A DNA stretch of 64,000 nt from Anaspis maculata (taxonomy: Eukaryota > Arthropoda > Insecta > Coleoptera > Scraptiidae), in assembly GCA_949128115.1 (NCBI GenBank), contig OX421962.1:59747787-59811786 (forward strand), given 5' to 3'. Of this stretch, positions 1 through 11,810 are shown one piece after another (the first letter of the stretch is position 1; every line of letters starts with the position of its first letter). The position numbers were made by a program, and so were the translations under genes. The notes under the pieces were generated by a model, which was given only the letters and a program-made list of their open reading frames with translations, was not told the DNA's origin and did no database searches.

Positions 1-26
1 ACTGGGTTCATGTGCACATGTTTCAC

Positions 27-228
27 GGGGATATTTTTGGCTGGGATATTATTGGCCGGGATATTCTTGACCTGGGATATTATTGGCGGGGATATTTTTG
101 GCCTTGGATATTTTGTCGCTGAGATATTTTTGTCTGGGATATTATTGGCGGGGATATTTTTGGCCTGGGATATTTTGTCGCGGGGGTATTTTTGTCTGGG
201 ATATTATTGGCGGGGATATTTTGTCGCC
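27..228. repeat. GGGATATT minisatellite
   Basis: A degenerate tandem array of a 15-17 bp unit of the form GGGATATTNTTGGCC, in a higher-order period of about 68 bp (alternating TTGGCGGGG, TTGGCCT and TTGTCGC variants). Open reading frames across it are products of the repeat and show only repeated hydrophobic peptides, so I do not call a gene. Confidence 0.8.
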
Positions 229-1502
229 GCACCATTTCAGCTCCTTGATGAACCTTTATTTCTAGACATACAATATAATATGACCGTTTTCAAATTGACC
301 CCAAAAACTTCAGGATGTGCTCCAAGTCTCCAACGACAGCGTGCAGTGATCTCCGGGTCAACGGAAATGTTAGATTTGATCGTCATGATCACTTCATCAT
401 TGCTTTCCCGAACTATTCTGTGCCCGAACGCAAAGAGGCAACGGTACGCAGGTATTAACTCAGGGCCGTCTCTAGACATTTGGCCGCCCCTTCCTCCATT
501 TTTTTTTTAAATGTTAAATTTTGTATATACCGAGTGGGCCAAAAAAAAACGCACAAAAGTTTTTTCCTTTTAAAATTTTTAATGGTGGGCCGATTTCGAT
601 GAAAGTGGTATCAGTGAAAAGCCAATTCAATAAGACGTCCAACTGACAAGTCAAATTGATCAAAACGTCAAAATCAAAGATGGCGGACGTAGCCGAAAAT
701 ACCCCTACTTTGGTTACCGTTCTTTTTTAACAAAAGTTGTGAAAAATTAACAAATAAAATCATGATTGATAAGAATGGACCTTTTGCTACAATTCAAGAC
801 CACAACGAGCATAATCGGTTTGTTTTTCGCAAAGTTACACTTATTTGAAAATATGTCTGCTTAGCATGCTTCGACCAGGGAAGAAGAAATAAAAAAAAAG
901 GTTTTCTTCTCTAAAATCATTAATTTCTGACGGATTTTGATAAAAATGGTACCGATAGAAAGCCAACTGAATAAAACGTCCACCTGACAAGTCAAAATTA
1001 ACAAAACGTCAAAATCAAAGATGGCGGACGTAGGCGAAAATACCCCTACTTTGGTTACCGTTCTTCTTTAACAAAAGTTGTGAAGAATTAACAAATAAAA
1101 GCATGATTGGTAAGAATGGACGTTTTGCTACAATCCAAGACCGTAACGAGCATAATCGGTTCATTTTTCGCAAAGTTACAGTTATTTGAAAATATGTCTG
1201 CTTGGCATGCTTCGATCAGGGAAGAAAAATTAAAAAGAAAGGTTCTCTAAAATCTTCAATCTGCCGGATTTTAAAAAAAGGGTACCGATAAAAAGTCCAA
1301 TAAATAAGAAGTCCATGTCAAAAGACAAAATAACCGAAACGCAAAATCAAAGATGGCGGACGTGGCCGAACCTACTTTGGTAACCGTTCTTTTTGATTTT
1401 TTCGTTAGTGAGTGAGTACGTGACTGAGTGAGTGAATTCGTGAATGACTGAATAACATCATCAACTACAACAATACAAAAATAATTCATTTATTTAAATT
1501 CC

Positions 1503-2991
1503 TTAAAATTTCACAACAAAAACGCTAGAACTACTAAAACTAATGAAACTGGCCCTGCGAAAAAATAAATAAATTGTTAAAACATGACATCTGATTTGTG
1601 CACTACTGCACCAGAGCACATCACCACTTACTCCTTGAATGTGCCCCCCTTGTGCAGTTGCAACTGCCAATACCCTCCTCCTCCAGATGTTGATTGCGGC
1701 TCTGATTGAATCTTGGGGAAGCTCTTCCCAGTATCGGATCAAAGCCTCCCTTAGTTCATCGATATCATTAAAAGTGTTTCGCCCATTGTCGTGGAGCCTT
1801 TGTAAAAAGTAGGGCCAAACGAAATAATCAAGTGGATTAAGGTCTGGGCTGCAAGGTGGCCACTGCCTTGGCTCTATGAAATCAACATTTTCGGCAGTCA
1901 AATGCGCTACCGTCGTGGCTGCCGTGTGGGCAGGCGCACCATCCTTAGAAAAAAAAAAATCAGCATTTTCTGGCGCAGCACACATATTACTTACTACTAG
2001 TACCGTCTTTATTTTAGTCGAGAATTTTAGCACCTTACCTGCATAAATGTAAAATTTGGAGTGATGGCTCTGATTTGTGGTAAAACGACCTGGAGAATTT
2101 CATTCTGATAATCATGCGCAGTTAGCCGCATACCCTGCTCCAAAAATATAAGGGGAAGTTTGTGATTGGCACTTACTCCTGCCCAAACCATCAAAGAGGG
2201 AGCATAGTGCTGAAGTTCCCGATTTAATCGGTCCAGTGGGACATCGCTCTTTCTAACTTCAGTCGGGATGTGCAGGCGATCATTTTGCGGGTGTTTCGGG
2301 GGATTGATGTTAAAATTTTTCTCATCGGAAAACCAAATATAGTTGATGGCATTCCGTGTCTGGAATCTCCGCAAAAGATGCCTACAGCGAGAAAATCTTC
2401 TTGCCTTCACCAGATCATTAAGTTTTTGTACATAGCCACGCTTAATGACTTTTAAATTAAGCCTGCCTTTTACTATCCTTCTAACTGAAGTTCGAGAGAT
2501 TCCTGAAATAAATGTCAAGACACAAAGTCAATATACCCACAAGAACTTTGATCTTTACAGAGAATACCCCAAGAAGTATTGAAACAGGCAGTTTTGAATT
2601 CTAGGTATTAGTAAATAAAAGCATTTCTAAAAATGTAAATGTAGTTACCTGTCACAGTCGATACCTGCCTTACAGTTTTGCTTGTGCCCGGTCTATTTTC
2701 CGGACTACATATCAGGTCGCTTATGTGGTTAGCGTTCTCCTATTTCATCAAAAATGTAATTTAATAATGGTTTTATTCAGGACTGTATTCACTTACTTCA
2801 GTATTGATGGTTTGTGGTCTGCCACTACCACGCTTCCGATCAGCTGAACCCGTCTCCCTGATTTTTTTGGCCAGATCGTAAATCGTTCTTATCCGAAAGC
2901 CTCTTTCAGGGAAATTTGCAACGATTTGTGCTACGGTTTGACCAGCATTTAACAGTGCTTTTATAAGGACTTTGTCTTCTTCAGACAACAT
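1503..2991 (-). CDS. Tc1/mariner transposase, four coding exons, apparently intact
   Basis: Catalyses cut-and-paste transposition. Coding exons read on the minus strand: 2991-2797, 2739-2649, 2502-2039 and 1943-1503. Every intron has GT-AG ends (GTAAGT, GTAACT and GTAAGG donors) and the joins stay in frame, giving about 396 residues. Exon 1 carries an N-terminal helix-turn-helix (LSEEDKVLI... to GSGRPQTINTE). Exons 2-3 join to give a second helix-turn-helix (VRQVSTVTGISRTSVRRI). Exon 3 has WFSDEKNF with the first catalytic Asp (~155). Exon 3/4 splicing restores QDGAPAHTA with the second Asp (~251). SPDLNPLDYFVW supplies the third Asp (~289), 37 residues on, i.e. DD37D spacing as in maT-type elements. 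An upstream in-frame Met at 3057 is possible. I chose 2991 because the conserved region begins there. The tail after GGHIQ is longer than usual. Confidence 0.85.
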
Positions 2992-3124
2992 TTTCACTGT
3001 GAAATAAAGAATCACTTCCAGATTTTTCACACTGATTATTATTTGCAGCATTTCCATGGTAACCAGCGTTTTGTTTTGTCTCAGCCACTGTGATATTCCC
3101 TATTTAATTGTAAAAAACTTATCT

Positions 3125-3245
3125 GGAGAAGACGAAGTCCAACAATAGAGTGCTGGTCTACGACCTTAAGACAAATCGTTGCAAATTTTCCGAAAATAGG
3201 CTTCCGGATAAAAACGATTTACGACCTGGTCAAAAAAGACGGAGG
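3125..3245 (+). pseudogene. inverted relic of transposase exon 1
   Basis: The plus strand reads QIVANFPKIGFRIKTIYDLV at about 3172-3231, nearly identical to the exon 1 peptide of the transposase encoded on the opposite strand at about 2945-2870. Homology extends back to GAGAAGACGAAGTCC near 3125 with small deletions. The transposon therefore carries a broken second copy of its own 5' coding region in inverted orientation, next to the right inverted repeat. It is probably a by-product of the inverted duplication that made the long arms. Confidence 0.75.
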
Positions 3246-4268
3246 CAAGTTTATGCAGATAAGATTTTAAAGAAGAAAACCTTTTTTTTAATTTTTCTTC
3301 CCTGATCGAAGCATGCCAAGCAGACATATTTTCAAATAACTGTAACTTTGCGAAAAATGAACCGATTGTGCTCGTTGCAGTCTTGGATTGTAGCAAAACG
3401 TCCATTCTTACCAATCATGATTTTATTTGTTAATTTTTCACAACTTTTGTTAAAAAAGAACGGTAACCAAAGTAGGGGTATTTTCGATTACGTCCGCCAT
3501 CTTTGATTTTGACGTTTTGTTAATTTTGACTTGTCAGGTGGACGTTTTATTCAGTTGGCTTTCTATTGGTACCATTTTTATCAAAATCCGTCAGAAATTA
3601 ATGATTTTAGAAAAGAAAACCTTTTTTTTAATTTTTCTTCCCTGATCGAAGCATGCTAAGCAGACATATTTTCAAATAAGTGTAACTTTGCGAAAAACAA
3701 ACCGACTATGATCGTTGTGGTCTTGAATTGTAGCAAAAGGTCCATTCTTACCAATTATGATTTTATTTGTTAATTTTTCACAACTTTTGTTAAAAAAGAA
3801 CGGTAACCAAAGTAGGGGTATTTTCGGCTACGTCCGCCATCGTTGATTTTGACGTTTTGATCAATTTGACTTGTCAGTTGGACATCTTATTTAATTGGCT
3901 TTCCACTGATACCACTTTCATCGAAATCGGCCCACCATTAAAAATTTTAAAAGGAAAAAACTTTTGTGCGGTTTTTTTTGGCCCACTCGGTACATATTTT
4001 CTTTAATTTAAATTTTATTTTATAAAAATAACAGAGCCAGCGACTGGAATTGCAATTGTCGCATTTTGAACAAATCTTTTTTATCAAGTAGGTAGTCAGT
4101 AACGATATCATAATAAACAAATAAACGAAAGTTAACTTATCTACCGGACGGTTCGTGAATAAGTTAGAATAACGTCAAAATAAGACGCCTGACTTCTTCT
4201 CGTGTCTATTAGGAATAATAAACAATAATAACTACACTTGAATACCGAACTGCTTCTAGGTACCTACT

Positions 4269-4525
4269 CTGCCGTGCTAACCCTAATGCGCGTATCTACA
4301 CTTTGATAAATTTGATACACTGCATTTTCATGCTCATATTTTAGGGGCTATGATGTTCGCGATCATATGGTTATGATTATACATGGATAGCGCAATAATT
4401 AGAGTTCTCAAATAACTGCTCCATTTATATTATACTATAACTTAACGGCATAAAAACTTGGCATAAAACTGCAGTGTATCAAATTTATCAAAATGTAGAT
4501 ACGCGCATTAGGCTTAGCACGGCAG
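4269..4525. mobile_element. 257-bp MITE with ~55-bp inverted repeats
   Basis: The arms CTGCCGTGCTAA...GATACACTGCA (left) and TGCAGTGTATC...TTAGCACGGCAG (right) match over about 55 bp. TACT flanks both sides (4265-4268 and 4526-4529), suggesting a 4-bp target duplication. Non-coding. It is inserted in the tail of the 461-4861 element. Confidence 0.8.
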
Positions 4526-4869
4526 TACTGTACTTACCAATCGATTACGATTCCACCGCCCTTTGGTAGAAATCAAGAATTTAGCAACGATCTTGCAAAA
4601 TCTGATTACATATTCACGTGTTTTAAAGGTAGGTATTATTCATCATACCGTTTTAAAAAAATGTTCAGGGGCGGCCGGGCCGCAGGCGTGAAGTATGAAA
4701 AAAACAAACAAAAATTTCAAAATGTTCAGGGGCGCCCGCGGAGGTGAAATATAAAAAGCACAAAAATAGAAAAAAACGCATTTCTGCCCCGAAATGCCGC
4801 CCCCTGAATCTGGCCGCCCTTGTGCCATGCACGAGTTGCACGCCCGCTTAAGACGGCCCTGTATCAACT

Positions 4870-7800
4870 GCACCAGCAAAAGTAGAACGGAGAACCATGT
4901 GCAAAAATTGTGATGTAGGATGTAGGATTACGTGTAGAATGTTTTAAAAAATTAAATACGAAATGAATACGTAGCCTAAGCCTACTTATTATTTTTTAAA
5001 CGTTCCTATTTTGAGAAAAATTGTATATTTTTCCATTTTATGTTCTGACTATGCAAGCGCCTATCGGTCCCATATGGGCCCACCCATTTTGAGTATTTTC
5101 TAAATATGAGAAAAAACCATCATACATGAGTTTCTCTTCCAATGGTCCCAATAGACTGGTTTTTGTCGAAAAAAGTTGTATTTGCGAAAAAAAACCTTTC
5201 TCGGCGTTAATGGGTGATGGTATTATTCACACTATTCACTGGGTATATCTCTGGTCACAGAAAAGTCAATAAGATAAGATCTGTGATTTTTTTGCGGTCA
5301 GTTGGCCAATATGTAGGCTCCTCCAGTGGAAAGGTGGTGTAAATTGTTCTTCTGCATAGCCTTGAGTAATTCTCGTCCTTCAGGTGTGGTGAGGCGTGAC
5401 CCCGATAGTGGGTGTTTTGCAATATAATCACTTCCCGCAAGTTTGATATTGACATTCTAGAAAATGTAGCTCCTGATGAAATAAGCCAATTGAAGTGATT
5501 ATGGTTCAACGCTCAACAGCGTTTTTTTCTTCAATGTTCCGAATCAATACGATTGACAATTTGTCATTGGGTGGATAGCTTGAACTGTTCTACTTAATTC
5601 TTTATGGCTAAACTTTGAGTTGAAACGAAACTGGCATTCAAGAACAATCCAAGCAGCTAACATTTCTGAGATACAGCCGACTTCAAAGCGGTGGCGTATG
5701 AATCATTCCGCTCCCAACTGTACATATTTTGAAATCATTAAACGTTTGGTTTTGGATTTCTTAGTTTTTCAAACGGCAAGCTCGCTATGAAAAATACGGA
5801 AGGACGGACCACCTGTATCTCGGCCTGTATCCGTAATATACCTTTTCTGATTTCTGCCCAAAATATTTTCCAATAAGTAAATCTCGTCTCGCGCCAATAA
5901 AGCATACCCGCCTCGCATTAATCATTCATCTAATGAGCGCTGAATATTTCCCATTCTTCGAATCAGCAACAAATTACAACAATGTCCACCGAGCACCCTC
6001 CAAACATGGTAACATTTTGAAGAGCTAAGTTGCAGTATTTAAACATGGGGCCGCGACCGCGTATATTGTGGCGTGCTGAAAGTCTTGATTGTTTGAAGGC
6101 AACAAAGCAGTAAATTTATTCCACATGCTCTCGGTAATCGAAGTCTCTATAGTCAATTGTTTTTCAAGAGTGTAATGGCACTCGGGTCGCAACCCTTGCG
6201 GGACAGCTGATACCATCAAGTGGCTCTATCGAAGCAAATTTGACATTATTAAGAAATTGCGGTGGGAAATATGCTTGTATGATGATGGTGATGATGGGAA
6301 TAACCTGATGTGTAGCACGCTGCGGCTGCGGCACACAGTAGCGAATTTTATGGAAACTGACAAAGGACATGAGAAGGAAATGTTTCGTGGTTGGTTAAGT
6401 CCTTTAATAGGTATGAGGGTCAGGTAGGTATATCGGATGGCTTTTACCTTTGCGGCAACAACAAAATTGATTTCGCTCAGGTGGATTTTAAAGTATGCAT
6501 CAACTAAATAGGACGATAGGTACAGATGGAAGCTATATGATTACCAGTCCAGGCTACCATCAGGGTAATTTCCCCCAGTTAGAATTTTTGGTGGAATTGA
6601 AGTGCCCGTCAGTCGTCAAGGATTAACGAGTTGCACAAGCATTCTCGAATTTACCCCGAGGGGCTGCTGCATCGTGTGTGCAACACAAATATGTCGGTTT
6701 GACATGGCAAAAACCAAACCTCAGTTTCAGTTTACAAAACAGATTGTTTCCGAAAAAGTTGTTCAGCCTGAGGCGCAAACTGCATAAGTTAGGGATCCAT
6801 GGCTCGTAAAAGCTGCGTAAATTCACTAACCTTTCAATAGTCGCAGTTTTTCAATAGATAATTCCATCCCGGCTATAAGCTCCCCAGATCTCTTGCATCT
6901 AGCCTCTGGGCGTGCTTTATCGAGGGGTCGTCTCCTCTCCTTCAAAAATTACCATGCCGGCCGACCGGCCGCGCCGGGAGAATTTGAAAAGTGCTCTGAT
7001 TTTTATGTCAACAACCCGAGGCAAAAATTTTCTGCAACCGTTAGCATTTGTTCTAATTAGATTTTTTCAACTTTTAACCCTCCCCTATTTGCAATCCACT
7101 TAATTTAAACATTCCATGTGGTCGCCACTAAAATGGCGGCTTAGCGCTCTTGGTCGAATCCAGAAGGTGACTATTTATAGCATTTAACGCCGTGCAAAGC
7201 GAACAGTCTAATGAGGGGGGCTTTGGTGACATCCCGGGATAATGTATGGCTTAATAATGCAGTGTTGAAAAGGCAGGTCACTTTGTACCAAACTTCATTA
7301 TTTGATCCTCCGTCATTGTCGACATCTAACACCAATAGATTTCATTTGATGCACCAGTGGTAGAGACGATACGGACAGGAGTTGGCCCGCTGAGATTTTT
7401 TCGTGGTAAGGGGGTGAGATGGCAAGCACAGCTGTGAGCCCTATAAGCTTGCCATTGAGTCCTGTATGTGTGCATATGTCAGCTTGGTTTGCGGATGGCG
7501 TATGGCTATGAATGCATTGTTGGGCGATTTGTTGCGATTTCTTTGCTATTTATTTTGTAAATAAAAGTGGAATGTATGGCATTTATATCTATAAAATGTT
7601 GATGTCACGGTTGCCCTGAATTGGGATGCTTTTAGGAAATGTTGATAAGATGGTTTCATAAAGGCGATCTATTTGTGAAGAAAATAAACATGCGAACTTG
7701 TTGCAAATACGAGTTATCTATGGTAGGCAGGTATGTACATAAATGATGAACGATTTGTTTCAAAATGATAACAGTTAGTTGTTAGTTAATGAATATACAT

Positions 7801-8190
7801 AGGTATATGATGGTTAGATCCAAATCCGCATTTACCTATTATTGGATGCGGGACCTACTTCGCGACATAAAATGACAAAATACCGCAAATGACGTCGTAG
7901 GGTCATCCCTGTATACGAAATTTCACGATCATTTTTGAGACGAGACAGGAATAAGCTAGTATCTTCTCCAATTCCGGGAACAAAAAAAAATAGAAGGCTC
8001 TCACATAAGTATTTCCAAATTGAATACCTACCTAAGTAATTTTTATGTTACGTTCAGCAATTTTCAGCAATAAACAGATTGAAGAGATACCATTAATCAA
8101 ATCAATTTTCATGGTTCTTCCTGAAGATTCTTTGGAAATCGCATCCAGACTAGTCCCAGATAGGCCTGATACGATATTAACATTTCCATC
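4870..8190. other. intergenic DNA, no gene recognised
   Basis: About 3.3 kb of AT-rich sequence with only short shadow reading frames. I see no family signature, splice-consistent exon or complete inverted repeat. A YY1-like AAATGGCGGC occurs near 7130. Confidence 0.5.
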
Positions 8191-8242
8191 AGATATCAAT
8201 ATATCGATATATCGATACTTGAATATTTTGATATATACTATA

Positions 8243-9665
8243 CAGGCTGTCCCGTTTTTCAATGCTCACTATGGGTATCTCGGAAACGGTAAGAGATACA
8301 AAGTCGGTTAAATTACAAAAAAGTTGCGCAATCCTATGACTATCTCAAATATGTCAAGATATCCAAGATATCTTTGGTCATTTCTGAAATATCCCCAAAA
8401 AACTGAAAAATGCCGAATTCGAAAATTTCAAATCACTCCTTTATTATGACAGCTATCAATTTGAAAATCGGTATTCTGACATTTTTGAAGGTCCTTGATC
8501 GACTGACGGTCATATTTTTTCCCTACGCCCACTAGTTTTTGAGACATGACAGTTAACTTCATTTTTTCTTATGGACACCATATTATTTCTCCACCCCATA
8601 AAACTCACCTTTTCTTCCTCTTTACAAAGATATGAAACACTTGTAGCATTTTTGTCAAAATAACCTATAAAAATTGTAAAAACCAGTTCTGGGGCGAAAA
8701 AATCTAGTTACCGGTTCGGTTGCAATGCTCTCGTGACATATTAAAATGGAATTCGGTTGCAATGGTCGGTTGATTTTGGAAAAAGTTGGGTTACAATGAT
8801 AATAAATGAAAATAAAACAAATACAAAACCAAGTATAACACAAAATAACATCGCAATAGCAATAAACATTTATAATTTACAATTACTCGAAATGGTGTCT
8901 ATTTTGCGAAGAACGCTCCAAGATCGCATTTATGGTTCATGACAGAACATCCCAAAGCAACCAAGAGCTGGAAGCAAGGAGTTGCTGATGCGTTCCAGTC
9001 AATTAACCCGCACGATATCAGCGCAGCCGTTGAAAATATGGCTAAAAGGCACACAACTCTGCGCAGAGAAAAATGAACTCCAATTCGAGCAATTGTAAAT
9101 TATAAATGTTTATTGCTACTGCTATGTTATTTTGTGTTATACTTGGCTTTGTATTTGTTTTATTGTTATTCATTATCATTATCAAATACAAAAAAACGGA
9201 ATGTAACTCAACTTTTCCCAAAATCAACAGACCATATCAATCAAATGCCATTGTTTATATGCCACAAGAGCATGGCAACCAAAGCGGTAACTAGATTTTT
9301 TCGCCCCAGAAATGGTTTTTCCAATTTTTATAGGTTATTTTGACAAAAATGCTACAAGTGTTTCATATCTTTGTAAAGAGAAAGAAAAGGTGAGTTTTAT
9401 GGGGTGGAGAAATAATATGCTGTCCATAAGAAAAAATGAAGTTGACTGTCATATCTCAAAACCTAGTAGCCGTAGGAAAAAATTATGACCGTCAGTCGAT
9501 CAAGGACCTCCAAAAATGTCAGAATACCAATTTTCAAATTGATAGCTGTCATAATAAAGAAGTGATTTGAAATTTTCGAATTCGGCATTTTTCAGTTTAA
9601 CCGACTTTGTATCTCCTACCGTTTCTGAGATACCCATAGTGAGCGTTGAAAAACGGGTCACCCTG
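8243..9665. mobile_element. foldback element, TA|CAGG..CCTG|TA ends
   Basis: Starts CAGGCTGTCCCG and ends CGGGTCACCCTG, with TA on both sides (8241-8242 and 9666-9667). The arms are about 650 bp (left to ~8906, right from ~9068) and share the order CGCTCACTATGGGTATCTC, ACAAAGTCGGTTAAA, GGTGAGTTTTATGGGG and so on. The left arm has an extra ~90-bp segment at about 8312-8400. The ~160-bp loop is unique and contains a short open frame (8876-9076). Confidence 0.85.
8876..9076 (+). pseudogene. possible Tc1/mariner transposase C-terminal remnant
   Basis: The loop of the foldback contains an open frame ending in TGA at 9074-9076, with the peptide segments MTEHPKATKSWKQGVADAF and NPHDISAAVENMAKRH. 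The spacing W..G...AF..I.P..I...V.NM..R resembles the helical C-terminus of Tc1-like transposases, where a conserved Met-Arg pair follows an I.P..I motif. Only about 45-65 residues remain and no catalytic residues are present. This is a pattern judgement, not a database match. It could instead be captured host sequence. A TA duplication around the element fits the Tc1/mariner idea. Confidence 0.35.
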
Positions 9666-9929
9666 TATACCTACCTATCGATATATCGATTTTTCGATAT
9701 TGATTATTATGATATTCAACATTGGAATTTCAGTATCGCTCAACCCTACCCAAAACCTAGCAATTATTTAATACACCTATTATTTATAATTATATATTTT
9801 TTGCATTGGAGATTATTCAAAATGAAGTCTCCTCTCGTTACAATCGTTATTGTAATTTACTCTGTGCAAAATATAATAATCATACAGGAGTCCGGTGCTC
9901 AATCGCCATTATTTTCCAATCGATAGAGC

Positions 9930-11230
9930 GTCAAAAAAGGAAACCTACTCGAGAGGAAATTTTTCAATAATGGGTAATAACGGAGAAATCGGGTTTTCCC
10001 TGCATCTGTCATGTATTATAACTTCTAGAATGTATTACTGATTTTGCAATTCAGAAATGCCTGCTATAAACTAAGGACGATTACGATTACCAATTTGATC
10101 AAAAATATTCAAGTGACGTATAGATACCGGGAGTTGGCCCTTTTTCCCAGCCCTACTTTCTATGCCACTGGATCTAGTTAGATTTTAGATGAATACAACT
10201 TTTGATTTTTTATTGTTTAATTCTGAAGAAAAAGTTAACTCTGCAAAATTTTCATTCGAGTCACCGTTTACAAGATATTTAGGTTGGGATTCAAGGGTTG
10301 AAAAATCAAAATCCAAGAAATTTGAGTTTTCCTGGCCGAACAACTTGTATGAAGACATTAAATAATTGAAATATCGCTATCGATATTCTACGTATTTTAA
10401 TATATCCATCGATATTAACGATATTTTCGGCGTCTCATCGAAATTAGAATAATGCTTTGTTAATCGCTTTTGCTTAAAATCAGCAGCAAAAAACGGAGAG
10501 ACATTTGGAAATGAGACTTTGAACCATTTGTATTATTTCAAATCAGTTACTCAAATGTTCAATAAAACCTGGATCAAGGAATTACTTGAAGTTTCAGATT
10601 TTTTGAGATTGTTTTAAAAACAGAAAATCAAGCAAAAGCAATTGCTTAATCTTCATTCATAAGGCCCACTAATCGATATTTCCGATATTTCCACATTTAT
10701 CGATCTATCGATATTCCAAGATTTTTCGATATTTTGATATTCAATTATATTTTGATATACTAACATACTTAGGTTAGGTATATCATCGTTATTTCGATAT
10801 TAATCGATATTTTAATTTTGAAACATCGATATATCGATATCTTCGATATTTTTTGTGACGTTGATATTCGATATTGGAATTTCAATATCGCCCAGCCCTA
10901 GTCCCAAAACATACAAAATATGAGCGCTGGGCACATATTTGTTCTTCGAACGTCAAACGTTGCTCTCAGAAAATGCCGATCTTCATTTACATTTGCCTAA
11001 TTTTTTTGAGAAAAAATAGCAGGTTCCATTATTAGCATTAGAATTGGCTTCTTGTAGCTCGTCTATGGTTTCCAGACTCACCTCATTGACGGAAGTTAGG
11101 TGGCTTTGGAAATAGACATTTTTAAGCATTATTGTGTCAGTTCATAAAATGGTTCTTTATTCGTGTTAAAATGTGAAAAACAGACACTTACACCGATCAA
11201 AAGAAAAGCAAATAAGTAACAAGATCTCAA
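9930..11230. repeat. AT-rich intergenic DNA with CGATAT block
   Basis: No gene recognised. From about 10650 to 10905 the sequence is dominated by TCGATATTT/ATCGATATAT units and ends with AATATCGCCCAGCCCTA. The same style of tail occurs near 9757 and 17737. The CAGCCCTA boundary suggests a dispersed element rather than simple-sequence drift. Confidence 0.45.
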
Positions 11231-11233
11231 GTA

Positions 11234-11362
11234 AGGTTGCGGACTCATAAAAGTTTACACCGACGGCGATCGAGTGGCCATGCTAATTCAGTTTTGACGT
11301 AATTTTGAATGGGCATGGCCACACGATTGTCATAGGTGTAAACTTTTATGAGTCCGCAACCG
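11234..11362 (-). mobile_element. 129-bp palindromic MITE, copy 1
   Basis: Inverted repeats GGTTGCGGACTCATAAAAG / CTTTTATGAGTCCGCAACC enclose a short core. TA lies on both sides (11232-11233 and 11363-11364). Read on the minus strand it differs from the copy at 17123-17251 by one base. Non-coding. Confidence 0.92.
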
Positions 11363-11564
11363 TACCTACTGAATTCAAAAGAATGGAATTCTTCCATATA
11401 GACTAAATATTAATTGATAAGTACTTAGCTTTGTCCGTTTTCGAAATCCGAATGTATTCGGGTCTATCCAAACTTGCAGAGGCGGCAGAAAAAAGGTAGA
11501 AAACTTGAAAGTGCCTGAAGAATTTTCAAAGATTAGGCTCCATGAATATAAAAGAGAATATCAG

Positions 11565-11780
11565 CGATACTGTTACGTGTGGCGATTCCTTAGTGCATTC
11601 GAGAGCACACGCGGTTCTTCTAGACCCTTCGAGCACAGGGTTACGAGTTGCGAAGCTCTAGTGCATTTGAGAACATACGCGATGGTTTGGAGCATTTGAT
11701 TTAACTGGAGATCCCAATGACGCAAGCAAGAAACATCAGGCCAATTTGGCGAAGGCGCCCAGAACACGCTTCTACGGAAC
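11565..11780 (+). repeat. dispersed repeat family R1, copy 1
   Basis: Contains TCGAGAGCACACGCGG, AGTTGCGAAGCTCTAGTGCA, AACATACGCGATGGTTTGG and TGGAGATCCCAATGA. These phrases recur in the same order at 25090-25420 (reverse strand) and, more diverged, at 38985-39235. It is GC-richer than its surroundings. No recognised protein. Confidence 0.65.
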
Positions 11781-11810
11781 TACTCTTCAATATTGCTATA
11801 TCCAACAAAA

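Larger units (their letters stand above)
530..3990 (-). mobile_element. Tc1/mariner-superfamily transposon with long inverted repeats
   Basis: The ends CCGAGTGGGCC (530) and GGCCCACTCGG (to 3990) are flanked by TA on both sides (528-529 and 3991-3992), the canonical Tc1/mariner target duplication. The inverted repeats are unusually long, about 720 bp (530-1252 against 3266-3990). Each consists of two diverged tandem units of about 350 bp that contain AGATGGCGGACG and CTACTTTGGTTACCG. A third partial unit lies at about 1255-1400 on the left only. Between the arms is a spliced transposase gene on the minus strand. Confidence 0.9.
461..4861. mobile_element. hAT-like non-autonomous element hosting two nested insertions
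   Basis: The left end CAGGGCCGTCT at 461 and the right end AGACGGCCCTG ending at 4861 are inverted repeats. They are flanked by TATTAACT (453-460) and TATCAACT (4862-4869), an 8-bp target duplication with one mismatch, as expected of hAT elements. Nearly all of the interior is later insertions: the Tc1/mariner element at 530-3990 and a MITE at 4269-4525. Without these the element would be under 700 bp. Its own remaining sequence (461-527 and about 3993-4861) is GC-rich near the ends, with GGCCGCCCC motifs and two TTCAGGGGCG repeats near 4660-4740. No transposase of its own is visible. Confidence 0.65.
8199..9757. repeat. CGATAT-rich block split by a foldback insertion
   Basis: Sequences 8199-8240 and 9668-9757 are runs of ATATCGAT/CGATAT units. 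The right part ends in a GAATTTCAGTATCGCTCAACCCTAC-like tail related to those of the blocks at 10650-10905 and 17490-17740. The 8243-9665 foldback sits between the two parts, so it appears to have inserted into a pre-existing copy of this repeat. Confidence 0.55.

Noticed and set aside
10..510. Open frame with repeated LAGIFL peptides
   Set aside because: It is a translation of the GGGATATT minisatellite; the open frame is forced by the repeat unit and no domain is present.
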